A stretch of 64,000 bases of DNA from Cryptosporangium aurantiacum (GTDB lineage: Bacteria > Actinomycetota > Actinomycetes > Mycobacteriales > Cryptosporangiaceae), in NCBI RefSeq assembly GCF_900143005.1, contig NZ_FRCS01000007.1, positions 186,001-250,000 on the forward strand. The letters are read 5' to 3'. Below, in pieces: positions 16,242-24,903 of the stretch. Every line of letters begins with the position of its first letter. The stretch's first letter is position 1. The notes beneath the pieces are model-generated. The model saw nothing but the letters and a program-made list of their open reading frames with translations, was not told the DNA's origin and did no database searches. Position numbers and translations under genes: made by a program.

Positions 16242-17736
16242 CGAGTTCGGGCTCCGGCTCGGTGGCGGGTACCGCGGCCAGCGACGCACCGACGGCCACC
16301 CGGTCCCGCCCGCCCTCCTTCGCGGTGTAGAGCAGCTGGTCGGCGAGCATCATCAGCGACTCCGGGTCGGGCGCGTCGACCGGCAGCGTCGCGACGCCGA
16401 CCGAAGCGGTGACCGTGGCGCCAGTGGTCGAGTTGACCGCGATCGGCGTCCGGCGGATCGCCTGGTGCACCCGGTCGGCGACCAGGCGCGCCTCCCGGGG
16501 CGTGACGCTCGGCAGCAGGACGGCGAACTCCTCGCCGCCGTACCGGGCGACCAGGTCACCGGGGCGCACGGCCTCGGTCAGCCGGCGCGAGATCTCGCAG
16601 AGCACCCGGTCACCACCGTGGTGCCCGTACGTGTCGTTCACGGACTTGAAGCGGTCGACGTCGAGGAGCAGCACCGCGAGCCCGGGGCCGCTCATCGCCC
16701 GCTCCGCCAGCGCGCTCAGCGCCTCCTCGAAGTACCGCCGGGTCCGCAGGCCGGTCAGGCCGTCGGTGATCGCCACCCGCCGCTGCGCGGCGACCAGCTG
16801 ACCCATCCGGGCGAGGACGAGCAGGAACAACACCGCGCAGACGACGGCCACCAGCGGGACGTGCAGCGGCGCCTGCCGCAGGTACTGGACCAGCAGCGTC
16901 GCCGGCGCCAGCAACGAGGCCGAGGCCAGCAGCAGCATCCGTCCGAATCCGGCGTCCGGTGCCGCGACCGCGGACTTCTCGCTCAGCTCACGCATCGACG
17001 GGTGCAGACCGGCGGCACCGAGCAGGATCCACGACCCCATCCACAGCGTCTCCAGCCAGCCGCCCTCGGTGTAGGTTCCGGCGAAGATCTGCCAGGTGTA
17101 GAGGGTGTCCGGCACGAGGACCAGCGCGAATCCGGCGGCGAGGAAACCGAACGCGGGCGGGCGGCTGCCGGCGCCGAGCATCAGGCGGGCGCCGACCGAG
17201 AGCAGCACCAGGTCGCCGACCGGGTACGCGGCGGTCGCGAGCACACCCGCCGTGGACAGGCCGCCGCCGCTCGCGCCGGGGCTGATCAGGTACACCCAGG
17301 ACAGCAGGCCCGCGGCGACGGCGACGATGCTCGCGTCGATCAGCGACGGCAGGTCCCAGCCCGGCGTCCGGCGCCGGATCAGCAGGAACAGCGCCGCACC
17401 GGCCAGCGGGTACTGGAGCAGGTAGAGCAGGTCGGCCACGCTCGGGTACGGCAGCGTGACGTCGATCAGGCTCGCGCCGTAGAACGTGATGTCCGCGAAG
17501 AGCGCGGACAGCTGGCCGATCGCGAGCAGCCACCACGGCCACCGGGTGTTCGGCCGGTACAGGCGGACGCCGAGCAACAGGACGACGACGGCCGACGCGT
17601 CGAGCGTCCAGTAGAGGACGTTGCGCGCGAGCTCGGACACCCCGAGCAGCGGCGCGAGCCGGTACGCGACGATCGCGGCCACACCGAAGCCGAGGAACAC
17701 CACCCACGGCGGAACGGCGCGGAGACGGGAGAGCAT
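16225..17736 (-). CDS. Membrane diguanylate cyclase (GGDEF domain)
   Basis: A protein of 503 aa with about ten N-terminal transmembrane helices (residues 1-330) and a C-terminal GGDEF domain. The active-site motif is RYGGEEF at about 397-403. The product-inhibition I-site RxxD (RPGD) stands five residues upstream, so the cyclase should be active and feedback-inhibited. DVDRFKSVNDTYGHHGGD completes the Mg/GTP site. It makes c-di-GMP from two GTP. The start ATG overlaps the hybrid kinase stop codon (TGATG), so synthesis is coupled to that phosphorelay protein. Confidence 0.93.
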   Translation of the reverse strand: MLSRLRAVPPWVVFLGFGVAAIVAYRLAPLLGVSELARNVLYWTLDASAVVVLLLGVRLYRPNTRWPWWLLAIGQLSALFADITFYGASLIDVTLPYPSVADLLYLLQYPLAGAALFLLIRRRTPGWDLPSLIDASIVAVAAGLLSWVYLISPGASGGGLSTAGVLATAAYPVGDLVLLSVGARLMLGAGSRPPAFGFLAAGFALVLVPDTLYTWQIFAGTYTEGGWLETLWMGSWILLGAAGLHPSMRELSEKSAVAAPDAGFGRMLLLASASLLAPATLLVQYLRQAPLHVPLVAVVCAVLFLLVLARMGQLVAAQRRVAITDGLTGLRTRRYFEEALSALAERAMSGPGLAVLLLDVDRFKSVNDTYGHHGGDRVLCEISRRLTEAVRPGDLVARYGGEEFAVLLPSVTPREARLVADRVHQAIRRTPIAVNSTTGATVTASVGVATLPVDAPDPESLMMLADQLLYTAKEGGRDRVAVGASLAAVPATEPEPELVRRAS

Positions 17737-20567
17737 CACGCCGCCGCGGACGGCGCGGGCGCGAACTCCGCCGCGAGACGGTCGGCCAGCCGGGCGGCGC
17801 GCTCGGCCTCGTGGTGCAGCCGGGGCAGCACGGTGTCGGCCGGCGGTGGCGCGTCCGCGCGGGCGCCGTCCTCCACCGCGGCACCGACCCGGGAGAGCCG
17901 GAGCGCGCCGATGTTCGACGCCATCCCCTTGAGGCTGTGCGCGGCCGCGGTGAGCTCCGCGTCGTCCCCGGCCGCGTAGCACGCCTCGACCGCCGCGAGC
18001 GCGCCGGGCAGCCGCTGGACGAACGACGCGAACAGCCGCGCGACCATCGCGCGCTCGGCGTCGTCGGCGTCCGGCTCGAGCAGGTCGTCGGCGCGGGCCC
18101 GCATGTCGGCGAGGTTCTGCCGGTCGATCGAGTCGTCGTCCACGATGTCCTCGTCGGTCGGGGTCTGGGCGTAGGTCGGAGTCGGGGGAGTGGTGGTGCC
18201 CGTGCCGTGCGTGCTCACCGCGGCGAGCGCTGCCGCCAGGTCCGCGGCGCGGACCGGCTTCGGCAGGTAGGAGTCCATGCCCGCCGCGCGGCACGCGGCC
18301 TGGTCCTCGACCAGCACGCTCGCGGTCATCGCGATGATGTGCGGCTGCCGTTCGGCGGGCAGCGCGGCCCGGATGCGGCGGGTCGCCTCCAGGCCGTCCA
18401 GCACCGGCATCTGGATGTCCATCAGCACCGCGTCGTAGTGCGTGCGGGCGAGCGCTTCGACGGCCTCCTGGCCGTTGCCGACCGTGTCGATGCGGTGCCC
18501 GAGCTTTTCCACGATGAGCTGGGCGACCTGCTGGTTGATCGGGTTGTCCTCGGCCAGCAGCACCCGCAGGCGGCGCGCGGCCAGCGGTGCCGGTGCGGCG
18601 TCGGTGGCCCGTCGTCCGCGGCCGGCACCACCGGCGCCGGACTCGTCGAACAGCTGGTCGAGTGTGGCCCTGACCACCGAGGGACGCAGCGGCTTGGCGA
18701 GCATCGCGCGGAACAGACCGGTCCGGGAGGCCTCCGGGTGGCCGATCGCGCCGGTCAGCAGCGTGAGCGGCAGCTCACGGCCGGACGGCAGCTCCCGGAT
18801 CCGCCGGGCCAGCGTGACCCCGTCGGTCCCGGGCAGGCGCAGGTCGACCAGCGCGGCGTCGTACGGGCGGTCGGCGAGGGCGGTGAGCGCGGCGTCCGCC
18901 GACTCCGCCTCGGTGCAGCGCAGCCCCCAGGAGGTCAGCTGTGCCGCCAGGACCTGCCTGCTGGTCGGGCTCGCATCGACGATCAGCACCGACCGGTCGG
19001 CCAGGCCGGGGACCGGGACGCCTGCGGCGGCCCGGCGGTCGGTGCACGCGGTCATCCGCACGGTCAGCGTGAACGTGGTGCCGACGCCGACCGCGCTGGA
19101 CACGCGCAGGTCGCCGCCGAGCGCACGCGCCAGGCGGCGGCTGATCGCGAGGCCCAGCCCGGTGCCACCGTAGACGCGGGTGGTGGACGCGTCGACCTGG
19201 CTGAACTCGCGGAACAGCCGGTCGATGCGGTCGGCGGGGATGCCGATGCCGGTGTCCCGGACGGCGATCCGCAGCTCGACGGGTCCGGTCCCGTCGGGGT
19301 CGGTCGATGCGGCGGCCACGCGGCGGCCGGTCACCTCCACGACGATCTCGCCGCGCTCGGTGAACTTCACCGCGTTGCTCAGCAGGTTGACCACGACCTG
19401 ACGCAGGCGCGTGACGTCGCCGCGCAGGAACGTCGGGCAGGCCGGGTCGAGCCGGCCGACCAGCTCCAGCCCCTTGGCCTGCGCCGGGAGCGCGACGAGG
19501 CTCAACGCACTGTCGAGGCATTCCTGCAGGTCGAAGAGGGTGTCCTCGAGCTCCAGCTCGCCGGACTCGATCTTGGAGAAGTCGAGGATGTCGTTGATGA
19601 TCGCGAGCAGCGCCTCACCGCTGTCCCGGACGGTCTCGGCCAACTGCCGCTGCGGACCACGCAGGTCGGTGTCCAGCAGCAGGCCGGTCATCCCGATCAC
19701 CGCGTTCATCGGTGTCCGGATCTCGTGGCTCATCGTCGCGAGGAACGCCGACTTCGCGGCGGTGGCCGCGATCGCCTCGTCCCGGGCCGCGGAGATCGCG
19801 TCGACCGACGCGTTGATGGCCTCGGCCGCACGACGGAGCTCGACCGGTCCGGTCGGCTCGACGCGCTGGTCGAGGTTGCCCGCAGTGATCTGCTCGGTGG
19901 CGCGCGTGATCCGCCGGACCGGGCTGGTGACCGACCGGGTGATCCACCAGGCGCCGGCGCCGATCAGCAGGGCGGCGGACGCGGTCCCGGCGACCAGCAG
20001 CCGCTGGGTGGCGGCCACCTCGGCCTCCTGCTCGGCCCGGTACGTGGCGAGCAGCGCGCGGGCACGCTTCTCCATGCCGGCGAGCAGCGTCTGGATCCGG
20101 ACCATGTCCTCGGCGCCGCGGTCGGTCAGCACGAGCTCCTGCGCGGCGGCGAATCCCTGGGTCTCGCGCAGCCGAACGGTCTCGGCCATCTCGGCGAGCT
20201 TGACCGCCAGAACCGGACGGAGCGCGGTCAGCACCCGCTGGTGTTCGGCGTCGTCGCGGGTGCGCGTGTCGAGGTCGGCCAACGTGGAGTCGATGTCGCG
20301 GAGCGCCTGGCGGTACGGCTCCAGGTACTGCTGCCTACCGGTGAGGACGTAACCGCGCTGGCCACGCTCGGCGGCCTGCAGGTGGTTCCAGACCGCGGTG
20401 ATGCGGCCGACCACGCGGGTGGTGTCCTCGACCGAGGCCTGGTCCCGGTTGATCGTGTCGAGGCGCGCGTACGCGCTGCCGCCGAGGACCGCGCAGGCCA
20501 GCATCGCGAGGACGTAGCCGAACGCGAGGAGTCGGCCCACGGTCCACGTCCACCTCGTTCCGCGCAT
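17736..20567 (-). CDS. Hybrid sensor histidine kinase with CHASE3, HAMP, two receivers and Hpt
   Basis: A protein of 943 aa. In order: TM1 (about 10-30), CHASE3 sensor domain (about 35-170), TM2, HAMP (about 200-250), HisKA with phospho-accepting His281 in [10 protein letters not shown], HATPase (N box LLSNAVKF; G boxes DTGIGIP and [10 protein letters not shown]), receiver 1 (about 525-640), receiver 2 (about 665-790) and a C-terminal Hpt domain with [12 protein letters not shown] (His at about 876). Receiver 2 is canonical (AEDN, MDIQMP). Receiver 1 keeps the phosphorylatable Asp (VDLRLPG) but has VDAS in place of an acidic pair. The start is the ATG of MRGTRW after a GGGGG stretch. It probably drives a multistep phosphorelay to the divergent response regulator. 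Confidence 0.93.
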   Translation of the reverse strand: MRGTRWTWTVGRLLAFGYVLAMLACAVLGGSAYARLDTINRDQASVEDTTRVVGRITAVWNHLQAAERGQRGYVLTGRQQYLEPYRQALRDIDSTLADLDTRTRDDAEHQRVLTALRPVLAVKLAEMAETVRLRETQGFAAAQELVLTDRGAEDMVRIQTLLAGMEKRARALLATYRAEQEAEVAATQRLLVAGTASAALLIGAGAWWITRSVTSPVRRITRATEQITAGNLDQRVEPTGPVELRRAAEAINASVDAISAARDEAIAATAAKSAFLATMSHEIRTPMNAVIGMTGLLLDTDLRGPQRQLAETVRDSGEALLAIINDILDFSKIESGELELEDTLFDLQECLDSALSLVALPAQAKGLELVGRLDPACPTFLRGDVTRLRQVVVNLLSNAVKFTERGEIVVEVTGRRVAAASTDPDGTGPVELRIAVRDTGIGIPADRIDRLFREFSQVDASTTRVYGGTGLGLAISRRLARALGGDLRVSSAVGVGTTFTLTVRMTACTDRRAAAGVPVPGLADRSVLIVDASPTSRQVLAAQLTSWGLRCTEAESADAALTALADRPYDAALVDLRLPGTDGVTLARRIRELPSGRELPLTLLTGAIGHPEASRTGLFRAMLAKPLRPSVVRATLDQLFDESGAGGAGRGRRATDAAPAPLAARRLRVLLAEDNPINQQVAQLIVEKLGHRIDTVGNGQEAVEALARTHYDAVLMDIQMPVLDGLEATRRIRAALPAERQPHIIAMTASVLVEDQAACRAAGMDSYLPKPVRAADLAAALAAVSTHGTGTTTPPTPTYAQTPTDEDIVDDDSIDRQNLADMRARADDLLEPDADDAERAMVARLFASFVQRLPGALAAVEACYAAGDDAELTAAAHSLKGMASNIGALRLSRVGAAVEDGARADAPPPADTVLPRLHHEAERAARLADRLAAEFAPAPSAAA

Positions 20568-20785
20568 GACCCCCGCTTTCGTCCACGTCGCCGGCCGGTG
20601 CCGGTGCCCCCGGATCCAGTTATCGGCGGTGCGGGTGCGCCGGGGGCTGTGGCTGGGGAGCAGTGCGGGTGCGGTGATGCGGAAAGGCCTGCTGCAACCG
20701 GAGCGCACCCGGTACACCCCTCGCGCGCGGCGCGGATCTGCCGATGTGTCCGGCAGAGGGACGAGCAGGCTGCGGAGGTGCACAC

Positions 20786-21256
20786 GTGGGTGCGATCGTG
20801 ATCGCCGAGGACGACCCGGATATCCGCGGGATGATCACCGAGAAGCTGGCGCGTGCCGGCCACACGGTGACCGCGACCGAGGACGGGGCTGCTGCCCTGG
20901 TGGCGGTCCGCCAGGGGGTCCCGGACGTCGTCGTGCTCGACATGCAGATGCCCGGGCTCTCCGGCCTGGACGTCGTCCGGTTGCTGCGCGTCGATCCGGC
21001 CACCGCCGAGGTGCCGGTCATCATGGTGACCTCGCACAGCCAGCCGCAGTTCATCGGCGAGAGCTTCAACTCCGGCGTCAACGACTTCCTCGCGAAGCCG
21101 TTCAGCCCGCGAGAGCTCACCGCCCGGATCGAATGCCTGATGTCCGAGCCACCCGCAGCGGCCGTCGAAGCCGTGGCCGACGCGCTCGTCGCGACCGAGG
21201 AGGCGGAGGCGAAGGTCGGCCGTCGCCGGTTCCTGCGCCTGCTCACGTCCTCCTGA
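20786..21256 (+). CDS. Single-domain (CheY-like) response regulator
   Basis: A protein of 156 aa starting at GTG, with GGAGG at 20774-20778. The receiver domain fills residues 1-122: acidic pocket AEDDPD, phospho-accepting Asp in VLDMQMPG, switch residue in MVTSHS, and the conserved Lys in AKPF. A 35-residue Ala/Glu-rich helical tail ends in basic residues ([11 protein letters not shown]) and has no DNA-binding or enzymatic domain. It is divergent from the hybrid kinase across a 218-bp intergenic region and is the obvious acceptor for that protein's Hpt domain. Confidence 0.9.
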   Translation: MGAIVIAEDDPDIRGMITEKLARAGHTVTATEDGAAALVAVRQGVPDVVVLDMQMPGLSGLDVVRLLRVDPATAEVPVIMVTSHSQPQFIGESFNSGVNDFLAKPFSPRELTARIECLMSEPPAAAVEAVADALVATEEAEAKVGRRRFLRLLTSS

Positions 21257-21289
21257 CCGGGACGCCCGGCGGTCTGGGATGCTGGGTCC

Positions 21290-21769
21290 GTGGCGCACAG
21301 CAGCGTTCCGCGCTGGCCGAGGACCGACCCGGGCGTGGACGAGACCGGCCGCGCGTACGCGGTGCTGGCGTTCGGCGCCGACGCCGAGCGGGTGGCCGCC
21401 CGCTGGCGGGAACGGCTCGCGGTCCTCGGGCGGCCGGTCCGGGCCTGGTCGGGGGAGCGCGCCACCGAGACCGTCCTGAGCGACCTCGCCGACCAGGTCG
21501 GCGCCGCGACCGTGGGGTGGCGGCTGATGCTCGCCGGTCCGCAGGCCGACGTGCTGCGGGCCCGGGCGGTCGCGCTGGCCGGTGGGGCCGTGGACGCGGA
21601 GGTGACGGTGCTCGTCACCGACGACCGGCTTCGCCGGGTCTGGTGCGCGCACTGCGAGACGACGACCGAGGCCGCGGACGACGTCGTGTGCGCCGGATGC
21701 GGCCGGGACCTGGTCGTGCACGCGCACGTCTCGCGGCACCGGGCCGCGTACCTGGGCACCGCGCGGTGA
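21290..21769 (+). CDS. DmmA-like protein (dimethylamine monooxygenase subunit DmmA family)
   Basis: A protein of 159 aa starting at GTG. The C-terminal third is a zinc-ribbon-like module, WCAHC then CAGC at about residues 118-138, followed by HAHVSRHRAAYLG. This matches my recollection of the DmmA family of small subunits in haem-dependent amine monooxygenases. The N-terminal part is a small alpha/beta domain. Its stop overlaps the GTG start of the next gene by 4 bp (GTGA). That gene is a ferredoxin reductase-like protein of the kind that partners DmmA, which supports the assignment. No haem-binding catalytic subunit gene is seen nearby. Confidence 0.72.
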   Translation: MAHSSVPRWPRTDPGVDETGRAYAVLAFGADAERVAARWRERLAVLGRPVRAWSGERATETVLSDLADQVGAATVGWRLMLAGPQADVLRARAVALAGGAVDAEVTVLVTDDRLRRVWCAHCETTTEAADDVVCAGCGRDLVVHAHVSRHRAAYLGTAR

Positions 21770-22701
21770 CCGTGCTGGACCTCGTCGTCCGGCGGAGCAC
21801 CGAGGTCGCCGACGGCATCCGCGAGCTGGAGCTCGCCGCGGCGGACGGCGGCGCGCTCCCGGCGCATCCGGCGGGCAGCCACCTGGTTCTGGAGTGCGGT
21901 GGTGCGCGGAACGCCTATTCGCTCACCAACGTCGGTCGCGACCCGCTCCGGTACACGATCGCGGTGCTGCGGCGCCCGGACGGCCGGGGCGGCTCGCGGT
22001 ATCTGCACGGCTTGCGCCCGGGTGACCGTGTGGCGGCGTCCCGGCCCCGCAGTGCGTTCGCGCCGGTGACGACCGCGCGCAAGCACCTGCTGATCGCCGG
22101 GGGCATCGGGATCACGCCGTTGCTCGCCCACGTCCGCGACGCCGCGCGATGGGGGCGCGAGGTCGAACTCCTCTACGCGCACCGGCCCGGGGCAGGCGCG
22201 TTCGTCGACGAGCTGGCCTCCCGGCTGGGCCCCCGCTTCGGCCGGACCACCGACCGGGTGGCGTTCCGGGCCGCGCTGGCCGCCGCGCTGACCACTCAGC
22301 CGCTGGGTACCCACCTCTACGTCTGCGGGCCGGAACCGCTCACCGACCGGGTGCTCGGCGACGCCGCCCGCGCGGGCTGGGTACCGCAGCGCCTGCACCG
22401 GGAGCGGTTCGCCGCGGTCGAACCACCGCCGGGGCGTCCATTCGTCGCGCGACTCGCCCGCTCCGGGCGGGACGTCGCGGTGCCGTCCGGCACCAGCCTG
22501 CTCGACGCGCTGCGCGCGGCCGGCGTCGACGTGCCGAACCTCTGCCGGCAGGGCCTCTGCGGGGAGTGCCGGGTGCCGGTCCTCGCCGGGGTGCCGCTGC
22601 ACCGCGACGAGTACCTCACCGACGACGAACGTGCGGCCGGGGACGCGATGCTCAGCTGCATCTCCCGGTGCGATTCGGACGGCCTCACGCTGGATCTCTA
22701 A
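21766..22701 (+). CDS. PDR/VanB family oxidoreductase with C-terminal 2Fe-2S domain (DmmB-like)
   Basis: A reductase of 311 aa. The N-terminal flavin domain carries NAYSLTN; the FMN-type phthalate dioxygenase reductase family uses this RxYS-like motif. The NAD domain carries GGIGITPLLAHV and YVCGPEPL. The C-terminal plant-type ferredoxin domain has cysteines at about 260, 265, 268 and 298 (C-x4-C-x2-C ... SC), so the cluster site is complete. It passes electrons from NAD(P)H through FMN to the 2Fe-2S centre and then to a partner oxygenase. The GTGA overlap with the DmmA-like gene implies a joint complex. The terminal oxygenase is not in the neighbourhood. Confidence 0.88.
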   Translation: MTVLDLVVRRSTEVADGIRELELAAADGGALPAHPAGSHLVLECGGARNAYSLTNVGRDPLRYTIAVLRRPDGRGGSRYLHGLRPGDRVAASRPRSAFAPVTTARKHLLIAGGIGITPLLAHVRDAARWGREVELLYAHRPGAGAFVDELASRLGPRFGRTTDRVAFRAALAAALTTQPLGTHLYVCGPEPLTDRVLGDAARAGWVPQRLHRERFAAVEPPPGRPFVARLARSGRDVAVPSGTSLLDALRAAGVDVPNLCRQGLCGECRVPVLAGVPLHRDEYLTDDERAAGDAMLSCISRCDSDGLTLDL

Positions 22702-22803
22702 CCCTGAGGTCGAGGGTGCGACACGGGGACGTAACACCGGCGCCCTATCCTGTTTCTCAGTAGGAGACTAAGTTTCATATTCAGAGACACCATGGAGGAT
22801 GCC

Positions 22804-23973
22804 GTGGCGGAGGTGGTGATCGTCGGTGGCGGGCTCGAGGGTGTCGCCGCGGCCTGGGCCCTGAGCAGCCGCGGCATCACCGACGTCGTGGTGTGCGAGC
22901 GGCACACGGTCGGCTCCGGCGGCACCGGGAAGTCCAGCGGCATCGTGCGCTGCCACTACGGCGTCACGTCGCTCGCCGCGATGGCCGATGCCGCGCTGGA
23001 CGTGTTCGAGAACGCCGCCGACGTCCTCGGCGCCGACGTCGGCTTCCGGCAGACCGGGTACGTGGTGGGGGTCGGCGCACCGAACGTCGCCGCGCTCCGC
23101 GCGAGCCTGGCCGACCAGCGCGCGGTCGGTGTCCGCACCGAGGAGATCGGCCGCGACGACGTCGCGCGGCTCTGGCCCGGCGCCTACCTCGACGACTTCG
23201 CCGCGTTCGCCTGGGAGCCCCGGGGCGGCTACGGCGACGCCTACCGCACCGCGCAGGCGTTCGCGGCCGCGGCCCGGGCCGCCGGCGTCCGGATCCGGCA
23301 GGCGACCCCGGTCCACGACGTCCTGGTGGACGCCGGACGGGTCACCGGCGTGCGCCTGGCCGACGGGGAGACGATCAGCGCCGGGACCGTCGTGGTGGCC
23401 GCGGGACCGTGGTCCGTGCCGCTGCTCGCCGCGCACGGCGTCGAGCTGCCGATCGTCGTCCACCGCGAAGCGATCGTGGTGATCGACCCGGGGCAGCCGC
23501 TCGGCGACGTACCGGTTTTCTCGGATCTGGTCTCGCTGCAGTACGTCCGCGCCGAAGGCGTGGGCGGGGTGCTGTTCGGCAACAGCGACCTGGCGACGCT
23601 CGAGCCGGCCGACCCCGACGCGTACCTCGACCGCGCGACCGAGGACTTCCTCGACGGCTGCGCGCAGAAGCTCAGCCACCGGTTCCCCGGATGGGGTGAC
23701 GCGACGGTGACCAGCACCTATGCGGGCTGCTACGACGTCACGCCGGACTTCAACCCGGTGATCTCCGCGACGCCGATCGACGGCCTGATCGTCGCGGCGG
23801 GCTTCAGCGGCCACGGGTTCAAGATCTCCCCGTCGGTCGGCGAGCTGGTCGCGGATCTGGTCACCGGCGGGGCGAGCCGGTGGCCGCGGAGCGACTTCCG
23901 GCTCTCCCGGTTCTCCGAGGGCGCGCTGCTGCGGAGCCCGCACCCGTACGTCGGCGCGGGCGAGATGCGCTGA
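22804..23973 (+). CDS. FAD-dependent oxidoreductase, DAO / sarcosine oxidase beta-like
   Basis: A protein of about 389 aa with the N-terminal dinucleotide motif VVIVGGGLEGVAAAWAL and the sarcosine oxidase beta/DAO-type SGGTGKSSGIVRCHYG segment, where the flavin sits. The C-terminus has GLIVAAGFSGHGFKISPSVGE, typical of the DAO fold. A GTG start at 22804 is preferred because GGAGG lies 5 bases upstream; an in-frame ATG at 22792 has no ribosome-binding site. The gene follows the DmmA/DmmB-like pair by about 100 bp and could act on the same N-methylated compounds, oxidising a secondary or tertiary amine. The substrate is inferred only. Confidence 0.87.
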   Translation: MAEVVIVGGGLEGVAAAWALSSRGITDVVVCERHTVGSGGTGKSSGIVRCHYGVTSLAAMADAALDVFENAADVLGADVGFRQTGYVVGVGAPNVAALRASLADQRAVGVRTEEIGRDDVARLWPGAYLDDFAAFAWEPRGGYGDAYRTAQAFAAAARAAGVRIRQATPVHDVLVDAGRVTGVRLADGETISAGTVVVAAGPWSVPLLAAHGVELPIVVHREAIVVIDPGQPLGDVPVFSDLVSLQYVRAEGVGGVLFGNSDLATLEPADPDAYLDRATEDFLDGCAQKLSHRFPGWGDATVTSTYAGCYDVTPDFNPVISATPIDGLIVAAGFSGHGFKISPSVGELVADLVTGGASRWPRSDFRLSRFSEGALLRSPHPYVGAGEMR

Positions 23974-23976
23974 GCG

Positions 23977-24837
23977 TCAGGGGCGCGTGGCCGCCAGGCC
24001 CAGACGCTCGGCTTGGCGCCGGAGCGAGGCGACGACCTCGTCCGGCGACCGATCGGGTAACCCCCAGATCGCGTCGGTGACCCCGGCTTCGGCCCAGGAC
24101 GCGAGCAACTCGGGGCTCGGACGCGTGGTGGCGAGCACGTGGAGCTGCGGTGCGCCTTCCCGCCCGGCGGCGGCCCAGGCCGCGCGGAGCGCGTCGGCCT
24201 TCTCGTGCAGCCCGGTCTCGGTCGGGGTCGTCATCCAGCCGTCGGCGGTGCGCGCGATCCACGCGAACGTCTTCGGCCCGCCACCCGCGCCGATCACCAG
24301 CGGGACGTGCGGCTGCACCGGCTTCGGGTACGCCCAGGACGGCCCGAACGCGACGTGGTCGCCCTGGTACTCGGCGACCTCCTGGGTCCAGAGCGCGCGC
24401 ATCGCCTCGACGTACTCGCGGAGGACCGTGCGGCGCCGGGGCGCGTCGACGCGGTGGTCGGCGAGTTCGTCGGTGTTCCAGCCGAACCCGGCGCCGAGCG
24501 TCACCCGGCCGTTCGAGAGGTGGTCGAGCGTCGCGATCGTCTTGGCCAGCGTGATCGGGTCGGACTCCACCGGCAGCGCCACCGCGGTCGCCAGCCGGAT
24601 CCTGGTCGTGGCCTGCGAGGCCGTCGCGAGCGCCACCCAGGGGTCGAGCGTCCTCGAGTAGCGGTCGTCGGGGAGCGCCGCACCGCCGGTGCCGGGGTGG
24701 GGCGCGTCCCGCCGGACCGGGATGTGCGTGTGTTCGGGCACGTAGAACGTGTCGAAGCCGGCCTCCTCGGCCGCGCGGGCCGCGTCGGCGGGCCGGATGC
24801 CGCGGTCACTGGCGAACAACACGACGCCGTGCCTCAT
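23977..24837 (-). CDS. LLM class F420-dependent oxidoreductase
   Basis: A luciferase-like TIM-barrel protein of 286 aa. The motifs GFDTFYVPEHTHIP, LDHLSNGRVTLGAGFGW and IGAGGGPKTFAWIARTADGW are typical of the F420-dependent LLM subgroup in actinobacteria. The start ATG (MRHGVV) has an ideal GGAGGTG 4-5 bases upstream. The 14-bp KstR-type palindrome sits 15-29 bp upstream of the start codon, so transcription is probably repressed by a TetR-family protein. It converges with the DAO-type gene 3 bp away. The substrate is unknown; related proteins act in steroid, lipid and xenobiotic pathways. Confidence 0.9.
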   Translation of the reverse strand: MRHGVVLFASDRGIRPADAARAAEEAGFDTFYVPEHTHIPVRRDAPHPGTGGAALPDDRYSRTLDPWVALATASQATTRIRLATAVALPVESDPITLAKTIATLDHLSNGRVTLGAGFGWNTDELADHRVDAPRRRTVLREYVEAMRALWTQEVAEYQGDHVAFGPSWAYPKPVQPHVPLVIGAGGGPKTFAWIARTADGWMTTPTETGLHEKADALRAAWAAAGREGAPQLHVLATTRPSPELLASWAEAGVTDAIWGLPDRSPDEVVASLRRQAERLGLAATRP

Positions 24838-24852
24838 GCACACCTCCGGAAC

Positions 24853-24866
24853 TAGAACGTGTTCCA
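24853..24866. promoter_or_regulatory. KstR-type operator palindrome upstream of an LLM oxidoreductase
   Basis: The sequence TAGAACGTGTTCCA fits T-NN-AAC-NN-GTT-NN-A, the consensus of KstR, the TetR-family repressor of cholesterol catabolism in mycobacteria and rhodococci. It lies 16 bp upstream of the minus-strand LLM start codon. Two similar sites occur about 10 kb away. Confidence 0.65.
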
Positions 24867-24903
24867 GAACCATGGCATCCGGGACCGCCGGACACAAGCC
24901 TCG

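Noticed and set aside
20228-21739. Very long open frames on the strand opposite to the response regulator and DmmA/B-like genes
   Set aside because: These are shadow frames of GC-rich genes: they read as Arg/Pro/Ala-rich low-complexity sequence with no recognisable domain, and they overlap well-supported genes.
22746-22751. TATCCT as -10 box for the DAO-type gene
   Set aside because: No acceptable -35 element is found at 16-18 bp upstream; the short TCTC...GAGA repeat nearby is not convincing either.
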